Below are positions 1 to 11,824 of a stretch of DNA of 64,000 bases, in pieces (positions within the stretch are counted from its first letter, which is position 1; every line of letters starts with the position of its first letter). Origin of the DNA: Megalonaias nervosa (lineage: Eukaryota > Mollusca > Bivalvia > Unionida > Unionidae); contig JAECUM010000797.1 of NCBI GenBank assembly GCA_016617855.1, positions 1-64,000 on the forward strand, written 5' to 3'. The notes under the pieces are model-generated. The model saw only the letters and a program-made list of their open reading frames with translations. It was not told the origin of the DNA and did no database searches. Position numbers and translations under genes: made by a program.

Positions 1-345
1 TTCTTGACGCTATACAGGCCCGGGGGGGGGGGGGGTCTGTAATGCTAATTCCCATTGACGCTACGGTAACCCCATATACTACTTGTATCTATTTCCAAAG
101 CAAAGAAGGCAATAACTACCCAAACACTTCTACGTCAGACCAAATTTACCAAAGTTTAAAGAATTGTCGAGTTTTGAGAAAGCTGGCATTTTAAGAAAGC
201 TCTCAAAAATTATTGATAACTTTCGCTAATTTCTAATTATCTTTACTCGGTGTATATGTTGTTCTTTCCAATGTTCAGGAAGAGCAAGACGGATTTTAGG
301 TTTATCAGGCTGACTGCTAATCTGAGTTCAATTACCTCTACTGTT
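1..345. other. non-coding stretch with poly-G tract
   Basis: No gene is recognised. A 14-base G run lies at 22-35. The open frames here continue into the minisatellite that follows and look incidental. Confidence 0.6.
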
Positions 346-612
346 AAGAAAAAGATTATATCGTCCATGGCTGAGTACACGCAAGAAAAGACTATATCGT
401 TCAAGGCTGAGTACACGCTAGAAAAGGATGATATCGTCCATGGCTGAGTACATGCATGAAAAAGATTATATCGTCCATGGCTGAGTTCACGAAAGATAAA
501 GATTATATCGTACATGGCTGAGTTCACGAAAGAAAAAGATTATATCGTCCACGGCTGAGTACACGCAAGAACAAGATTATATCGTCCATGGCTGAGTACA
601 CGTATGAAAAAG
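346..612. repeat. 37-39 bp minisatellite, about 7 copies
   Basis: The unit contains 'attatatcgtccatggctga' followed by a variable 'gta/ttcacgcaag' part, repeated about seven times head to tail with a few substitutions and 1-2 base length changes. Short ORFs on both strands here are created by the repeat. Confidence 0.9.
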
Positions 613-2735
613 GAAGTGCTAATAATGTACCTCTTTTGTTGTGTATTGCAACCTGAGTGTAAGTAAGACTATATCAATCTCTGTGTTGAAAGGTTGTCGG
701 TAGACAGAGATGCTTAAACAATCAGAATCTATAGAAATTTTTTTTTTTGGTGGTGGTGGTTTTTGTACCAAAAATAGTCCATATTGAAAGGAAGTCTATA
801 CTTATTTTAAAAAAATAGTAGCGCAATATTCCATAGCACTTTTATTTCATTGCTCTGAAGGAAAGAGTAAATTTTAAAAAATTTACTAAGATATTTTTAC
901 TTACTGGATAAAAAGAACGCGTCTTGCATGAATGTTAACATTTAACTTCAATTCCTCCATAAAAATGTCACATTTAGAGACAATATTTTTTATAATGTTC
1001 ATTTTATAATTTATGAAATGTTTGATGTCAACAGTTTCGCACATACCTTACCACCAAAATTATATTGATTTATCGAATTTACATTGAGTTTAACAAATCT
1101 AAAATGAATGAATTAAGTCCCTTTTTTGTTGATACTGCCCATTTAATATTCTGTTGTTTGATTCAACAACCTGGGGATATTAGATGCTCACTCCTGTGAG
1201 ATATTATTGTTACGTCTCCATTGTGCTAGATGTTGTAAATTTATTATAAAAAAAAACACACGCACCCCCCCCCCAAAAAAAAATCCCCACAACAAAACAA
1301 CCCTTGCACATGCAAGGTAATCTCTACTGAAACGTGGATTACGAGTGAATACCTCGGCCATATTGATTTTCCTCGAGTCCTGTAGTTTTCTCTATATAGC
1401 CTCGAGGGGGGATATATGCTTCACGTTTACGTATTTAATTGATATTAATCCTCTGAAAATTCCTTTAAATTACTAACATATACAAAGTCTTGGATAATTA
1501 GGTAATTTAGTTACGTAATTTAATTAGCTTTTTCGAGGACGTGATTGATTTAAGACGTTTAAGAGACTTTTCATTTTCTGCTGATTAAAGTATCTGCAGT
1601 TAAATTTTAAAATGGAAATCGCTTTCTTTAATCAAAGAGAATTAAGACAGTTTCGTTGCCGGTATACTCACTCTTATACCCAAATTTAGTATACTCATTT
1701 ATAAATATCTCCGGAAGTGCAACAAAATTCATCTGGAAAATTGAAGTGGTATTAGACTGATTGGGTTAAATATCTATGACCTCTGTGATTTATATTATCA
1801 TCCAAGAAAAGAATTAGGATTAGAAGAAGGTGATTCGAGATACATTGCACCTCACTCGCTAGGCAAGCAGAATTTAATATTCAGTAGCACAAAATCACCG
1901 GATTTCAGTATAGAAATGCAAGTAATATACATGAATTATAAATTATAAATAGACATAGCAGACAGAGTGGAAAGATATTATACTGATTTCAGTGTTCAGT
2001 TTTAACAAATACATGAAATATGTATTCAGTAAATTGATGTGATGACAACAATTTGAGGTACTCTTGTGTCGTTGAATGCTGCTGGTGAAGAATAGAGAGA
2101 AGAAAATAAGAAAACCGATTTTCTGATTGGTTTCATTGAAGACGTCAAGCATAATATTGTACCGCTTTTGCCTTTTATCTCACAAAAAATAAATACCAGT
2201 CATTTATCTTTTAAATCTTCAGCGAAAGGCAACTGACAGTTAAAATGTCTGACTTATACATCAAAGGCTGTGAGTCACAAACGATAATTAGATACACTTG
2301 CAGGCCGGGCATTTTGTATTTTATTGCATTCCACACATATCACGCTTCCGAGATGGATTCTAAATAATTAACTTGCAAGCCTGAAACGTTTCATTTGATA
2401 GGTAGGCATTCAAGGCATAACAGACTCGTTTGAGATTGGAACACCACTTTCTATGATTTGAAACAAAACATGAGATAAGGACGTCATCAATTAATTAGTT
2501 GTTAACTTTCCCGTCTGAGCGTCACGTGAGACCTACAGAAATTACGTAACACACAGAAGTGAAATGTGCAAGCGTTCTCAAAAACGACCCTAGGAAAGCG
2601 AGAAAGTGGAAACTTTTTCTGACGTCATCGGTGTCAACAGCTTCTTAAAGTTTTGGCTCAAAGCTTTTACCTCGCATAAACTCGTTGATAGCTTCACGTC
2701 ATACTTAGTATGAACACAATTCGACATGTTGGCTT
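613..2735. other. AT-rich non-coding stretch
   Basis: No gene or clear mobile element is seen. Homopolymer patches occur (T-run near 740, mixed C/A run near 1266-1282). Confidence 0.5.
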
Positions 2736-2955
2736 GACCCTATCACTTTGAGGTCAAGGTCATATAAAAGTCAGATAAAGTTTGTGTTAAGGTTTCATTT
2801 GCTAGTATTTCCTTAATATCATTGATTGATTCTCATCGTAATTAGCCTCAGTCAGAATCAAGGTAAACCAGTTCATTCTACGAAATGCTCACTAGCCCCT
2901 TTAACCTTGAGATCAAGGTCAAAATCATATACAATTTGCGTTAAAGTTCTAACTA
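2736..2955. repeat. diverged tandem duplication carrying 'aggtcaaggtca'
   Basis: Two similar blocks (about 2741-2800 and 2900-2955) share 'tcaaggtca', then an AT-rich part, then 'tttg(t/c)gttaa(g/a)gtt(t/c)'. They are about 155 bp apart. The first holds two adjacent AGGTCA half-sites, which resembles a nuclear-receptor site but is more simply repeat sequence. Confidence 0.45.
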
Positions 2956-4535
2956 AAGTCTTTCTGATTTGATTATATTTGAAAATCCTTTGATGTATTT
3001 TCTTCAGATTTGGGAGGAATCATTACATAGCTAAGGCAATTCGCCTCACCTTTTGGTTGCTGGATATTTTTTTAAGCGATTTTCCCATTTTATAAATGAC
3101 TAATACCTTGACATTCATCACCGGATTTAGAGAATATCAAATCTATGGTCTACTGCTGAAAACATACTTATATGAGTATTCATAGTTGATATATAAACCA
3201 CGTGACACGAACCTCATGCATATACTCTCATAAAGTACTGATGCGACATTTGGTTTAGAAGTAAATCACTAAATATAATTTTCCGTGTTCCTTATAAACA
3301 CAAATTTGCCAAAACATTAGTTTCTACTTAGAAGTAAACTGACAAATCAGGAAATTAAATAATAGGTTCTTGCAAAGTGAAGTTAACGCCATTGTCTAGT
3401 GACCCAAATACCTGCATAACTATGTCAATGGACGGATTTCTGCTAACGTTCCAAATATCTGCTTTCATGAGATGCATTTGCGTTGAGTTAACGTGTCATA
3501 CACAATAATTGTACTGCAATAGTCAGGAACAATTAGTTACATCTTGTCAATTATCACATCAAAGTTATCTATTTTTATTATAAAATGCGTAGAGAAAATA
3601 GACAGTGGAATGCGTGCATACAAGCAATTCATTCTTTCTTTCAGTCATACCTTTGCTGAACTGCTTAGGGTTTACGTAGCTTCCGAAGATTAAACACTGC
3701 AAACAGAGCATTTTTAGGGACTCCAGGTTTTTGCTGGCTTTAAGATAGAAAACAAAATAATTACGTTGCAATCATACTACAAAAGAACGGAAGTCTTTAA
3801 GGTTTCTTTGACAAATGAAGTGGCACTAGCACACCGCCTTCCCAAAAGTAAGTAGTACCAATATGCCGCCGTGCCAAATGAAATAGCTCCAGCATCTCAG
3901 CGTGCCAGATGAAGTGGTATCAGCGTGCGGCCTTGCCAAATAGATTGTTTGTCTTCTACATGTTTTGGGGTTTCTTTTCAATCTTCGAAAATAATTTAAC
4001 CAATATTGACATTTATTTTATTTCTGGTGGTGTGAGCAGAATTTGTGCGATGAAAGAGCAAAATATTTTGAAAATGTTATTACATGTTAAAGAATTTGAT
4101 TGGAGAAAATAGTCGTACGGTGCATTCTTCACACGAGAAGGAATTCACTTAGCTTTGACTCTAGCAGAGTGATCAGAATTCGTGTATTGAAATAAAATTC
4201 TTTTAAAATAATTTATAATATGCTAAGATTATTCGTAGGAGAAGATTTTGAGTACAAAAGGAGGCTAGTTTTCAGTTCCATCGATAGTATTTATATTTTA
4301 TTTGAAAAGACGTTTACCACAGCTGTGTACGTGGGCAGTAGGAAGAAATGCTTACGAAACAGTCCAGGATGTCTCTGCTTTTTACACCAGGGTACATTTA
4401 AAACATAGAAAACTTAGGCATGCATAGTTTTGACTCACTTTTTTGACACACTTTAGCCACTCAATGCTTGATATTAAGCGATCTATAGCAATCCATCTGG
4501 AAGTTGAGGTGTTTAATAGTTTTATTCATATAAAA
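2956..4535. other. AT-rich non-coding stretch
   Basis: Only short ORFs without recognisable similarity are present. Between about 3800 and 3930 a loose repeat ('tgccaaatgaa(g/a)t(g/a)g') recurs three to four times. Confidence 0.5.
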
Positions 4536-4545
4536 GAATGCAAAT

Positions 4546-4592
<47 letters not shown>

Positions 4593-4912
4593 TTTAGATT
4601 CTTAACGTAGCTTTAACACTTTTTCAGTCATATCACTACGATGTCTGCAGTGTGACATTTTATAGTGAAGTCTAGCACTGGGACATCATGCCGCAGACAT
4701 GTAGCATGATGTCCCACCCAGTCACATTATCCTGACACCAGGCCGACCAGTCCTAACACTAATCTCTTAATGCTGAGCGCCAAGCGAGGCAGCTGTTAGT
4801 ACCATTTTGTAAAGTCTTTGGTATAACTCGGCCGGGGTTCGAACCCGCGACCTCCCGCATCCGAGGCGGACGCTCTAACCACTAGGCCACCGGAACGGTG
4901 AATGCAAATCAT
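4536..4912 (-). mobile_element. tRNA-headed SINE with (GT)n end and 13-bp target-site duplication
   Basis: On the minus strand the element starts near 4899 with a tRNA-like head: an A-box-like 'tggcctagtggttagagcg' (4871-4889) and a B box 'ggttcgaaccc' (about 4836-4846), with a proline-type CGG where the anticodon would lie. The acceptor stem does not pair, so this is a SINE head and not a working tRNA gene. A unique body follows down to 4592, and the 3' end is a (GT)n tract (4549-4591, (CA)n on the element strand). The flanks 'gaatgcaaatcat' at 4536-4548 and 4900-4912 are identical, which proves insertion by target-primed retrotransposition and puts the microsatellite inside the element. A truncated relative lies at 54931-55190. 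Confidence 0.92.
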
Positions 4913-5249
4913 TAACCAGAGCCTGGATTCAAATTCCTAACGTGCATCTATACCCCATGTAACGTTGCTAGGGCATTTTTGCTAATATCGTAGGAGGAAG
5001 TACAATTTAAAATTGTTAAATAGATGGATATATAGCTCCGAGCCCCCAGTCAGCAATGCCGACGGTCGGGGTAGATAATGTACAAAAAAATAAAATGTGA
5101 AAAAAAACAATTTAATAACAGATCTAAATATTCAAACAACACCAGTAAATTTCCACAATTTCTCCACTCGGTCGACCTATTTAATCTGCCAATTTCAGCA
5201 TCTGATGTGCAACATGAGAGTGTTTCCACCTGTCCCTGCTACTTTACTC
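4913..5249. other. non-coding stretch
   Basis: Nothing recognised. Unlike its surroundings it carries a short GC-rich patch near 5037-5070. Confidence 0.5.
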
Positions 5250-5924
5250 ATCTGTATTGTTTCTTTTCTTTGACTGGTACTCCAGTACCCCTTCCGTCCC
5301 TCGACTAAGTCCTTCACCCTTCCACTTCCTCCACTTCCGTTCTCCGATCTGCCTTCAAACTTCTGCCTCCGTTATTCTATCCGGTCCCGTGACCTCTATA
5401 ACAACTTCTCCCTACTTCGTCACCTTTGGGTGGCAATCGGTTCAACCCGAACAATTCCAAACAGCACCGAAAGCTTTTCTTTAAGAAGCTTTTCAAGTCT
5501 GAATTCCCGCTCTAACTTTTACGAATGCCGTGCATTCGGAGTACGCCTATTAGAATTCACTCCCTAACTTACTAGACCTCTGCCTTAGTCAAAATCCTGG
5601 CGAGTACTGAAGTGATCGTAAAATGACCTGAATAATAAGGGTCTGCTTCGGACAGGTGCCCCGCCCACATTTCCCTAACACAGCCATGATTTGATACTGT
5701 TGTCTCTTTGAACTTTAGTCTGCCTAGTTTCTCATGCGCATGTCAAATTTCTTTCTCCCGTGGCTAGGCTACTGCTTGGGTGTAAATAAATAACTTCTTC
5801 CGGTTTTACCAGTTACTTTGTCTCTTTGAAGATAGCCGCCGCTTTGTTCCTTCAGTTGATTCAAGCCGCAATCTTGCGCAACAAAGGTCAGTCGCCAAGA
5901 CCGTGGTGACATTCTCCACCCCAG
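5250..5924 (+). other. pyrimidine-rich, GC-richer patch ending in a strong splice-donor match
   Basis: This patch is richer in C and G than its neighbours and has overlapping open frames on both strands with no recognisable protein. It ends 'caccccag|gtaagt' at 5924|5925, a near-perfect 5' splice site. It could be a host 5' leader exon or part of an old retroelement. I see no acceptor or downstream exon to pair with it. Confidence 0.2.
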
Positions 5925-6609
5925 GTAAGTTGTATACGTGAGGCCTGTCTTCACAACGTGACACTCCAATATGGTAAACTTTGCGTTTTATCGTGTCATA
6001 ACCCCACCCCTTCCCTCGTACACACAAAATCACAAAATATATTCAACGACATTGGTGTATTGAACATGTGAAACACAATTTAAAGTCCGATACTGCGGTG
6101 ACCGATAAAAGAGATGTCTATGGTTTTCCCGGGCACCTACGTGACCGGAAGTAAGAAAATCAGTTATTCTTTGACATTTTGAACGGATGATTAAGGCAGA
6201 TTTTTGTGTACATTTGACTGATTGTAATTACTTGAGTATCTCACACATGCTGTATGTATCGGATAAGAGGGAGGTTAAGAAATCTAAATGTATTTGTCGG
6301 AAGACTATGAATTAATATTGTCAACTCTGTAGTCACCTAAGAAATGTTCACTTTTAAATATTTGTCAGTCTGCAGATTAAAGAAAAATGAGTTTATCTTC
6401 TTTGAAAGAGGAAAGAAGTTTGTTTGTTTGTTTTTTTCTTCTATTCAGTAGTTTGCAGAATATTCGACAAAGCAGTCAGTATACACAAAAAGACTTCAAA
6501 CAATAACAAAACAATCTCATGCAATAATACCAAAATAACTACATCAAGTGGAACCTATATTTTAGACAAGAGCCATACACATTCAGTCTTCACAGCCTAC
6601 ACAATGAGA
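5925..6609. other. AT-rich non-coding stretch
   Basis: No gene recognised. The 74-codon frame starting near 6424 begins in a T-rich run and has no similarity I know. Confidence 0.5.
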
Positions 6610-6840
6610 AATATATTGGTGATCCAGAAGTGCTCCCATAAGATGTAACTCAAAGTTTCCGTCCAACACTTATGACCCAGAAGTACTCCCATAAGATGTA
6701 ACCAAAAATTCATCTAACACTTATGACGTAGAAGAACTCCCATAATATATAACCCAAAGTTTGTATCTAACACTAATGATCCAGTAGAACTCCCACCAGA
6801 TGTAATACAAAATTTCCATGTAACACTTACGAAAATTGAT
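6610..6840. repeat. about 57 bp minisatellite, 4 copies
   Basis: Four units contain 'agaa(g/c)t(g/a)ctcccataagatgtaa' followed by 'caaa(g/a)tttc...taacacttatga'. Later copies are more diverged. Confidence 0.8.
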
Positions 6841-6974
6841 AACTTATCTCAGACAATAAATGACAGCCTGATTGATCATAATGTCACAACTTAATTCCAC
6901 CTCTACGGGAATGAATGACTACTTATGACATAAATATTAATTGTTGTGTTGCTTTCAATTTTGAAAGCATCATT

Positions 6975-7345
6975 GTAAATCTCAACAATAACTGACTGCA
7001 CTTTCCCCTGTCACACCAGACTAAATCTCAACAATAACGGATTGTACTTTCCATTCACATTAGACTAAATCTCAACAATAACTGGGTGTACTTTCCCTGT
7101 CACACAGACTAAATCTCAACAATAACGGATTGTACTTTCACCTGTCACAGTAGACAAAATCTTAACAATAAGGGTTTGTTTTTTTCCCCTGTCACACCAG
7201 ACTAAATCTCAACAATAACGGATTGTACTTTCCCCAGTCACACAAGACAAAATCTCAACAATAACGGATTGTACTTTCCCCTGTCACACCAGACTAAATC
7301 TCAACAATAACAGATTGTACTTTCCACAGTCACACAAGACAATGC
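6975..7345. repeat. about 46 bp minisatellite, 8 copies
   Basis: The unit is 'aaatctcaacaataac', then 'ggattgtactttcccctgtc' and 'acaccagact'. Eight copies run head to tail with small indels. Confidence 0.9.
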
Positions 7346-7574
7346 TGGATATTGCCAGCTCCTGGGGATAATTATTGATAAGAAATTTATTTAAGAAACG
7401 TGAAGTCGTGGGAAAATATAGTACGATATGCCTTTTGTAGATTTGTTGTCTCTTTATAATTCATTATTTTTAAATTGTATTTGTTTTCTAGATAAGTTTT
7501 AGACTTGTCTTAAATAATAGGTTAAAGCTATTATGGACCTCTTTGGAATATTTCCTAAACTTTTTCTCAAGGTT

Positions 7575-7860
7575 ATACAGCAAAACCTCTATCTTAAATA
7601 TCACTCACTCGCATATTCGACATTACTGGAATGATTCGCTTCGTCTAGCGGCAAAACCTCTGTATCTTAAACATCAATCGCTCGCATAATCCGCATTGCT
7701 TGAAAATCAGAAACCTTGTACGTTTTGTTAGATTTATAGAACTACCATCAAGCACTCCCATTACTCTAATGATATGCGTGATCCCGGGTAAAAATCTCGA
7801 TATCTTAAACATCATCACTCGCATATTCGACATTACTCGAATGATTTCTTAGTCAAGAGA
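7575..7860. repeat. three diverged repeat units, 80-110 bp apart
   Basis: Units sharing 'tatcttaaa(c/t)atca' then 'ctcgcata(t/a)tc(g/c)(a/g)cattact(g/c)gaatgatt' occur near 7590, 7672 and 7801. Minus-strand short ORFs here are repeat products. Confidence 0.7.
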
Positions 7861-8154
7861 ATGGCTAAACTTTCTTTGGTCCGCGACCTCGCAGAGAAGA
7901 TACAACCAAAACCTAGAATACAAAATACAAGCCTGCCTCTCTTGGAGTTCTTGAAGTTTTCCCTTTTTATAAAATATTATATCATTAAAAAATGAGAAAC
8001 TATGAATTACTAATAGTACCTTACTTTTGGTGCAATGTGTCTGCTACTTCAGACTTAGTGCTTTCGGAAAGGTTTGAGCACGAAACTCAGACTCTACGTC
8101 AGAAAATTTTTACCTTTTGTTACAATGTCTGATCCTGTGGTTTTCAGCTCTGGC
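7861..8154. other. non-coding stretch
   Basis: Nothing recognised. Confidence 0.5.
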
Positions 8155-8345
8155 TTGAGTTTCGTGTGTTACGACTCTATGGTCTTAAGCTAAGTAACAG
8201 AAAGAAGCAAAACCAGCGAGTTTTGCACAGTAATGCCAAAGTAGTGTTTTTGTCCAAAACGGCAATGAGCACATTCTAAGTTCAATAAATAATTTTAAAT
8301 AAATGATTCCTCTCAAATGTAACTTGGAGTAGAATTTGGAATGTT
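8155..8345. repeat. partial copy of dispersed repeat R1
   Basis: The stretch at 8165-8210 ('gactctatggtcttaag', then 'aagtaacagaaagaagc') closely matches 53714-53750, and 8283-8325 ('taaataaatgattcctctca') matches 54075-54100 and 49507-49530. The middle of the family is deleted here. See 49185-49870 for a longer copy. Confidence 0.55.
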
Positions 8346-8350
<5 letters not shown>

Positions 8351-8390
<40 letters not shown>

Positions 8391-8406
8391 CTCTCTCTCT
8401 CTCTCT
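8351..8406. repeat. compound (CA)n(CT)n microsatellite
   Basis: About 19 CA units run directly into about 9 CT units. Confidence 0.97.
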
Positions 8407-9129
8407 GCGAATTATCAACTTTTTTTCATCGATCAACTCTCGTCTGTATATATTTTTAGTTTTTTGTTCTTATAATTTTTAATGTATATTTACCTTTCTT
8501 ATTCCCAGCATTATTTATTGTACACCGTAAACATGATCTGATGATTTTGCCTTCGTTGTTGACATAAACCAACATTACTTCACTGTTTATTTGCAAATAT
8601 TGTAAACATCAGATGGCGTTGCTAAATCGTTTATATTATTTTGGTTCATACAGGTGTAAATAAAAAAAAACAAACAATCACAGCCAATCTGATTGGCGGA
8701 AATTGTAATGTAAAAAGACAACTTTTACTGTGCATTGAATTTTCATTTTTGAGAACAGGAAATCCTTAAGACTTCGTTACGACTTTTGAAAAGCGAATAA
8801 TTTTTGTTGGTGTAATTTATGGAGCTTTCTTCTTTATTCTTTAGATCTTAAAATTGCAAGAGCAACCCAATATGTTTAGCCCATCCCCCTATTGAGATTG
8901 GAGTATCGCTATGGACCCTTACTTTTGTAACAGGAGCTTCTCGTTACTAATAGTCCCCTGAAACAGGTCAAGCCATATCGATTTTCCTATTATTTCTCTG
9001 AACTAATTTCAGCTTATTAAATAGGCACATAGACTCGACAGATAAGGAAACAACAAGAAATTTAAGAATTTTCAATGTTAGCTCTGTTTACCCATCCACT
9101 TTATATTTTTGCTTTTGCAGCCGCATTAA
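8407..9129. other. AT-rich non-coding stretch
   Basis: Nothing recognised. Confidence 0.5.
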
Positions 9130-9302
9130 AACCCGTAGCATAAACGAGCACCCTTTGATCTAACAAATGGATAACCCCGTATTGTATACTAGAGCACCCT
9201 TTGTTGTAACAAAGGAATAATCTCTTATCGTAAACGAGCACCAGTTGATCTAACAAAGAGATAACACCGTGCCGTAAAGGAGCATCCATTGATCTAACAA
9301 AG
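9130..9302. repeat. about 55 bp minisatellite, 3-4 copies
   Basis: The unit reads '(a/g)gagca(c/t)c', then 'ttgatctaacaaa(t/g)(g/a)(g/a)ataa' and 'ccgt...gtaaa'. Copies begin near 9147, 9192, 9236 and 9278. Confidence 0.75.
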
Positions 9303-9394
9303 TGAAACGTTTCTCTTAATTTAGACCATTCTCTTTTCTCTGCTCAAATGAAACGAATGTATCCATGATATGATACTGATACACAAAGCAGACA

Positions 9395-9500
9395 ACCGGG
9401 ATTTCCAGCGAAAACAGGTGGATAGGGAGCTCGATACAGATCGGAATTTCCAGCGAAAACAGATCGATGCAGATCAGGATTTTCAACGAAATATGTCGAT
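9395..9500. repeat. short tandem repeat 'atttccagcgaaaacag'
   Basis: Three units of about 40 bp (near 9400, 9446 and 9479) keep an open frame and yield a repetitive 'DFQRKQ' peptide within a 70-codon ORF (9370-9582). I regard the ORF as a by-product of the repeat. Confidence 0.6.
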
Positions 9501-9582
9501 TCGGAGAAAGCGTCTATACTGTTTAATGCCTAATCCTAGAGTCTACGAAATACATGATTGTAAGTGTCAAGATAAAAGGTGA

Positions 9583-10135
9583 AGACGAGGAACGCAATAG
9601 CACTGAATCACAAATGAAAACAAAAGTTCAGTTGTACGAATGGCTAATAATGATTGGGAAATTTAAAGTAACTGCGACAAGCAATTTGTATTACAATCAG
9701 TATAGTAACTTCTACAAAACTTGCTTATAAGTCGAGCACAATTGCAAACTATAGAGACTCTTTGTTAGGAGTAAACAGTAGAACAAATTATATGGGCCCT
9801 CATCTGCAGCGTATCATCGACGTATAAGCGAGTACACACGGTAGTTATTTGAAATTTTATGTGAGGTATATTAATCAAGCATAAACATTGACATTACTGG
9901 GAGGTGAGTATAAATGTGGGGCACTATACCGACAATGGGAATTACCACTACAAGACCTACTGGGTACGTTTACGGACAAAATTTATACTGACAAAAGGTT
10001 GGGTCTGTATACAGACAAGTGAAACTTGAACATAAGTTGGGTTTGTATAGGGACAACAGGAATGGAACAGGGTGACGTCATGGACACTGGCAACAATGTT
10101 GCAAGTGGCTGACCTCAATCGGGCCAAACAGTGAC
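9583..10135. other. left flank of the large element
   Basis: No gene is seen. Near 9985-10055 a short repeat ('ggttggg(t)ttgtatacagacaa'-like) occurs two to three times. A perfect CRE palindrome TGACGTCA lies at 10073-10080. Confidence 0.4.
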
Positions 10136-10345
10136 AGCGGAAAAAAAAAGAAGCTATAACGCTTTGCGGTGCGGGAACGAACTGCCGCGCGGTACGACCA
10201 ATAAAAATAAACATCGCCTGGGGGGCGGGAACCCGTAACAAAAAAAAAAAGATCGCCTGGAGGGGCGGGAACCCGTACCTTTCATACAAAAAAAACAAAA
10301 AAAAAAAAAAACAACTTATGGCGGGGCGGAACATATAACTTTATA
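10136..10345. repeat. GC-core / poly-A repeat, 3 copies
   Basis: Units of 'atcgcctggggggcggga' plus 'acccgta' followed by an A-run recur near 10213-10250, 10251-10300 and in part near 10318-10332; a related GC patch lies at 10165-10200. The 125-codon minus-strand frame over it is low complexity and not credible as a gene. Confidence 0.7.
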
Positions 10346-10974
10346 GACATAGACAAATAAACAAATACACAAACATAGATTGATGAACATCAATCTATCA
10401 CACTAAAACATCAACTAAAAAATTTTTTAGGCAGGAAAGTAAAAATCTTTTCGACACATATGAGTGGCCCTGAAAAGAGCCTCTGTTTTGGGGGTTTTTT
10501 TGTTAACATCATTCAGTTAACATAGAGGGCATCGCACGGCTCTTCTTCGCTTCCTCAAATTTCGACTGACCTCTAGGCCGCAGATTAAGACTCTTCAGAC
10601 AGCCTTGCCTCTCCACATAGATCCTTCGTTTCCAAAGAGCTGTATCAGTCATCTGGGTGATAGCCCATGATTATTTGACATACATGGGATAGTCCGGGTG
10701 GAACAGCATCGACGATAGGAGGGTAGACGATTCTACGTTAGTCCATATCTTGTGACGAGAACAGGGGAAGGGAATGAGGTGAACCGCATTTATTTATAGT
10801 GGAAGAGCAGATCGAAACGGATTGAGTTCTTTCACCAATCCTAACACGATTACAAAATTCAGTCATAGTGTGGAGTCTGTCTTCCAATCCAAAGAGAGCT
10901 GCCTGTGACGTCACATTCCCTATATAGGTACGCTAGCGTATGTGCGCAGTGAATCCATGCGACAGAGTTAGGAT
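10346..10974. other. non-coding leader at the left side of the element
   Basis: GC content rises here compared with the left. No ORF of note is present. If the element has a terminal repeat it should lie about here, but I could not match it to sequence at the right side. Confidence 0.4.
10906..10927 (+). promoter_or_regulatory. CRE palindrome followed by TATA box
   Basis: TGACGTCA at 10906-10913 is a perfect CREB/ATF-type site. TATATAG follows at 10921-10927, and the first ATG of the downstream gene is at 10975. The TATA-to-ATG distance matches other genes of the element. Confidence 0.55.
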
Positions 10975-11719
10975 ATGACGGAAACTAAGATGACGATGAA
11001 TTGGGGTGCACCGGTCGTGGCGACGAGGAGTGATGGCATAGCAGCGGCCACCAAAGCAAATACTGTTCTACTTCCAGAAGAGAACGATTTTAATTGGGAT
11101 TTAGTGGATTTTCTCTCTTCTTCATAAGAATTTGTTCCGGCATCAGCACCTTCGCCACCTTCTCGTTCTTTACCGTACGTCGAGGATTTTAAACAGAGGC
11201 AGAAAGAAAGAATTTGAGAAATTTTTGTAACAGCAGAAAGAAGCAGAACATGCTTTTCTCATTCAACAGCAAGACCGAGAAGAAGAAGAGGCTAGAAGAA
11301 AACAACAGGAAGAAGAAGAAGCAGAGAAGAAACAAGGTCTAGGAGAGAAGGAGGACGGTGAAAGTCAAACGGTGACGGTACTCTTAGACATTTTGGCAGA
11401 GTTAAGGAGTCTGAAACAAATGTATCAGACTTCTTTAATACGACCCAAGAGATAAAGACCTTCCCGGGCCAAAAAGTCCAATCCCGTCCACACACTTACT
11501 ACGCCCGAGATACCCACCATAGTGATTTCTACCAAATCATCGACAGGAGCAGGTCCAGAAGTAGGCCTTGGCCGTGGCAAAGGGATAAGGCAGTTAAAGC
11601 TCATTACTTCCGTTCCTGAGTTTGTTTTTTTTTTTAGAAAACCAAACACCCAATGGCCCATTTCAGGGCCACCCATCTCTCTCGAACAGAGACATTCAAT
11701 CTTTGCCAAAATCAATTAA
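10975..11719 (+). pseudogene. acidic coiled-coil protein, broken
   Basis: The first ATG downstream of the CRE/TATA site opens a frame reading MTETKMTMNWGAPV, then an acidic stretch with 'NDFNWDLVDFLSSS'. In-frame stops follow at about 11126 and 11216. The frame then shifts to one coding a Glu/Lys/Gln-rich segment (about 11220-11350, 'EEEEARRKQQEEEE') predicted to form a coiled coil, and a Gly/Pro-rich tail ending at 11719, with one more stop near 11450. No family is recognised. Its place at the left end, ahead of the polymerase, suggests an early or regulatory product, but that is inference. The breaks mean no full protein can be made. Confidence 0.5.
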
Positions 11720-11824
11720 AACTCAAAATCCTTTTTTGCCCATGATGTACGTGTGTGAGTGCGTGAGTGTAGGTCCTTATTCCAAAAGATCAAAACCATG
11801 AGACACGTACGTTTTCTTTCTGGT

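Noticed and set aside
346..612. CRISPR-like array
   Set aside because: Units are contiguous without unique spacers, so it is a minisatellite.
2741..2775. nuclear-receptor response element
   Set aside because: The half-sites sit in a diverged repeat that recurs nearby, and no gene is close.
4832..4899. functional tRNA-Pro gene (minus strand)
   Set aside because: A and B boxes and a CGG anticodon position are present, but the acceptor stem does not pair, and the target-site duplications place it inside a SINE.
9957..10334. 125-codon minus-strand ORF
   Set aside because: It is made by GC/poly-A repeats and has runs of Phe; no domain is visible.
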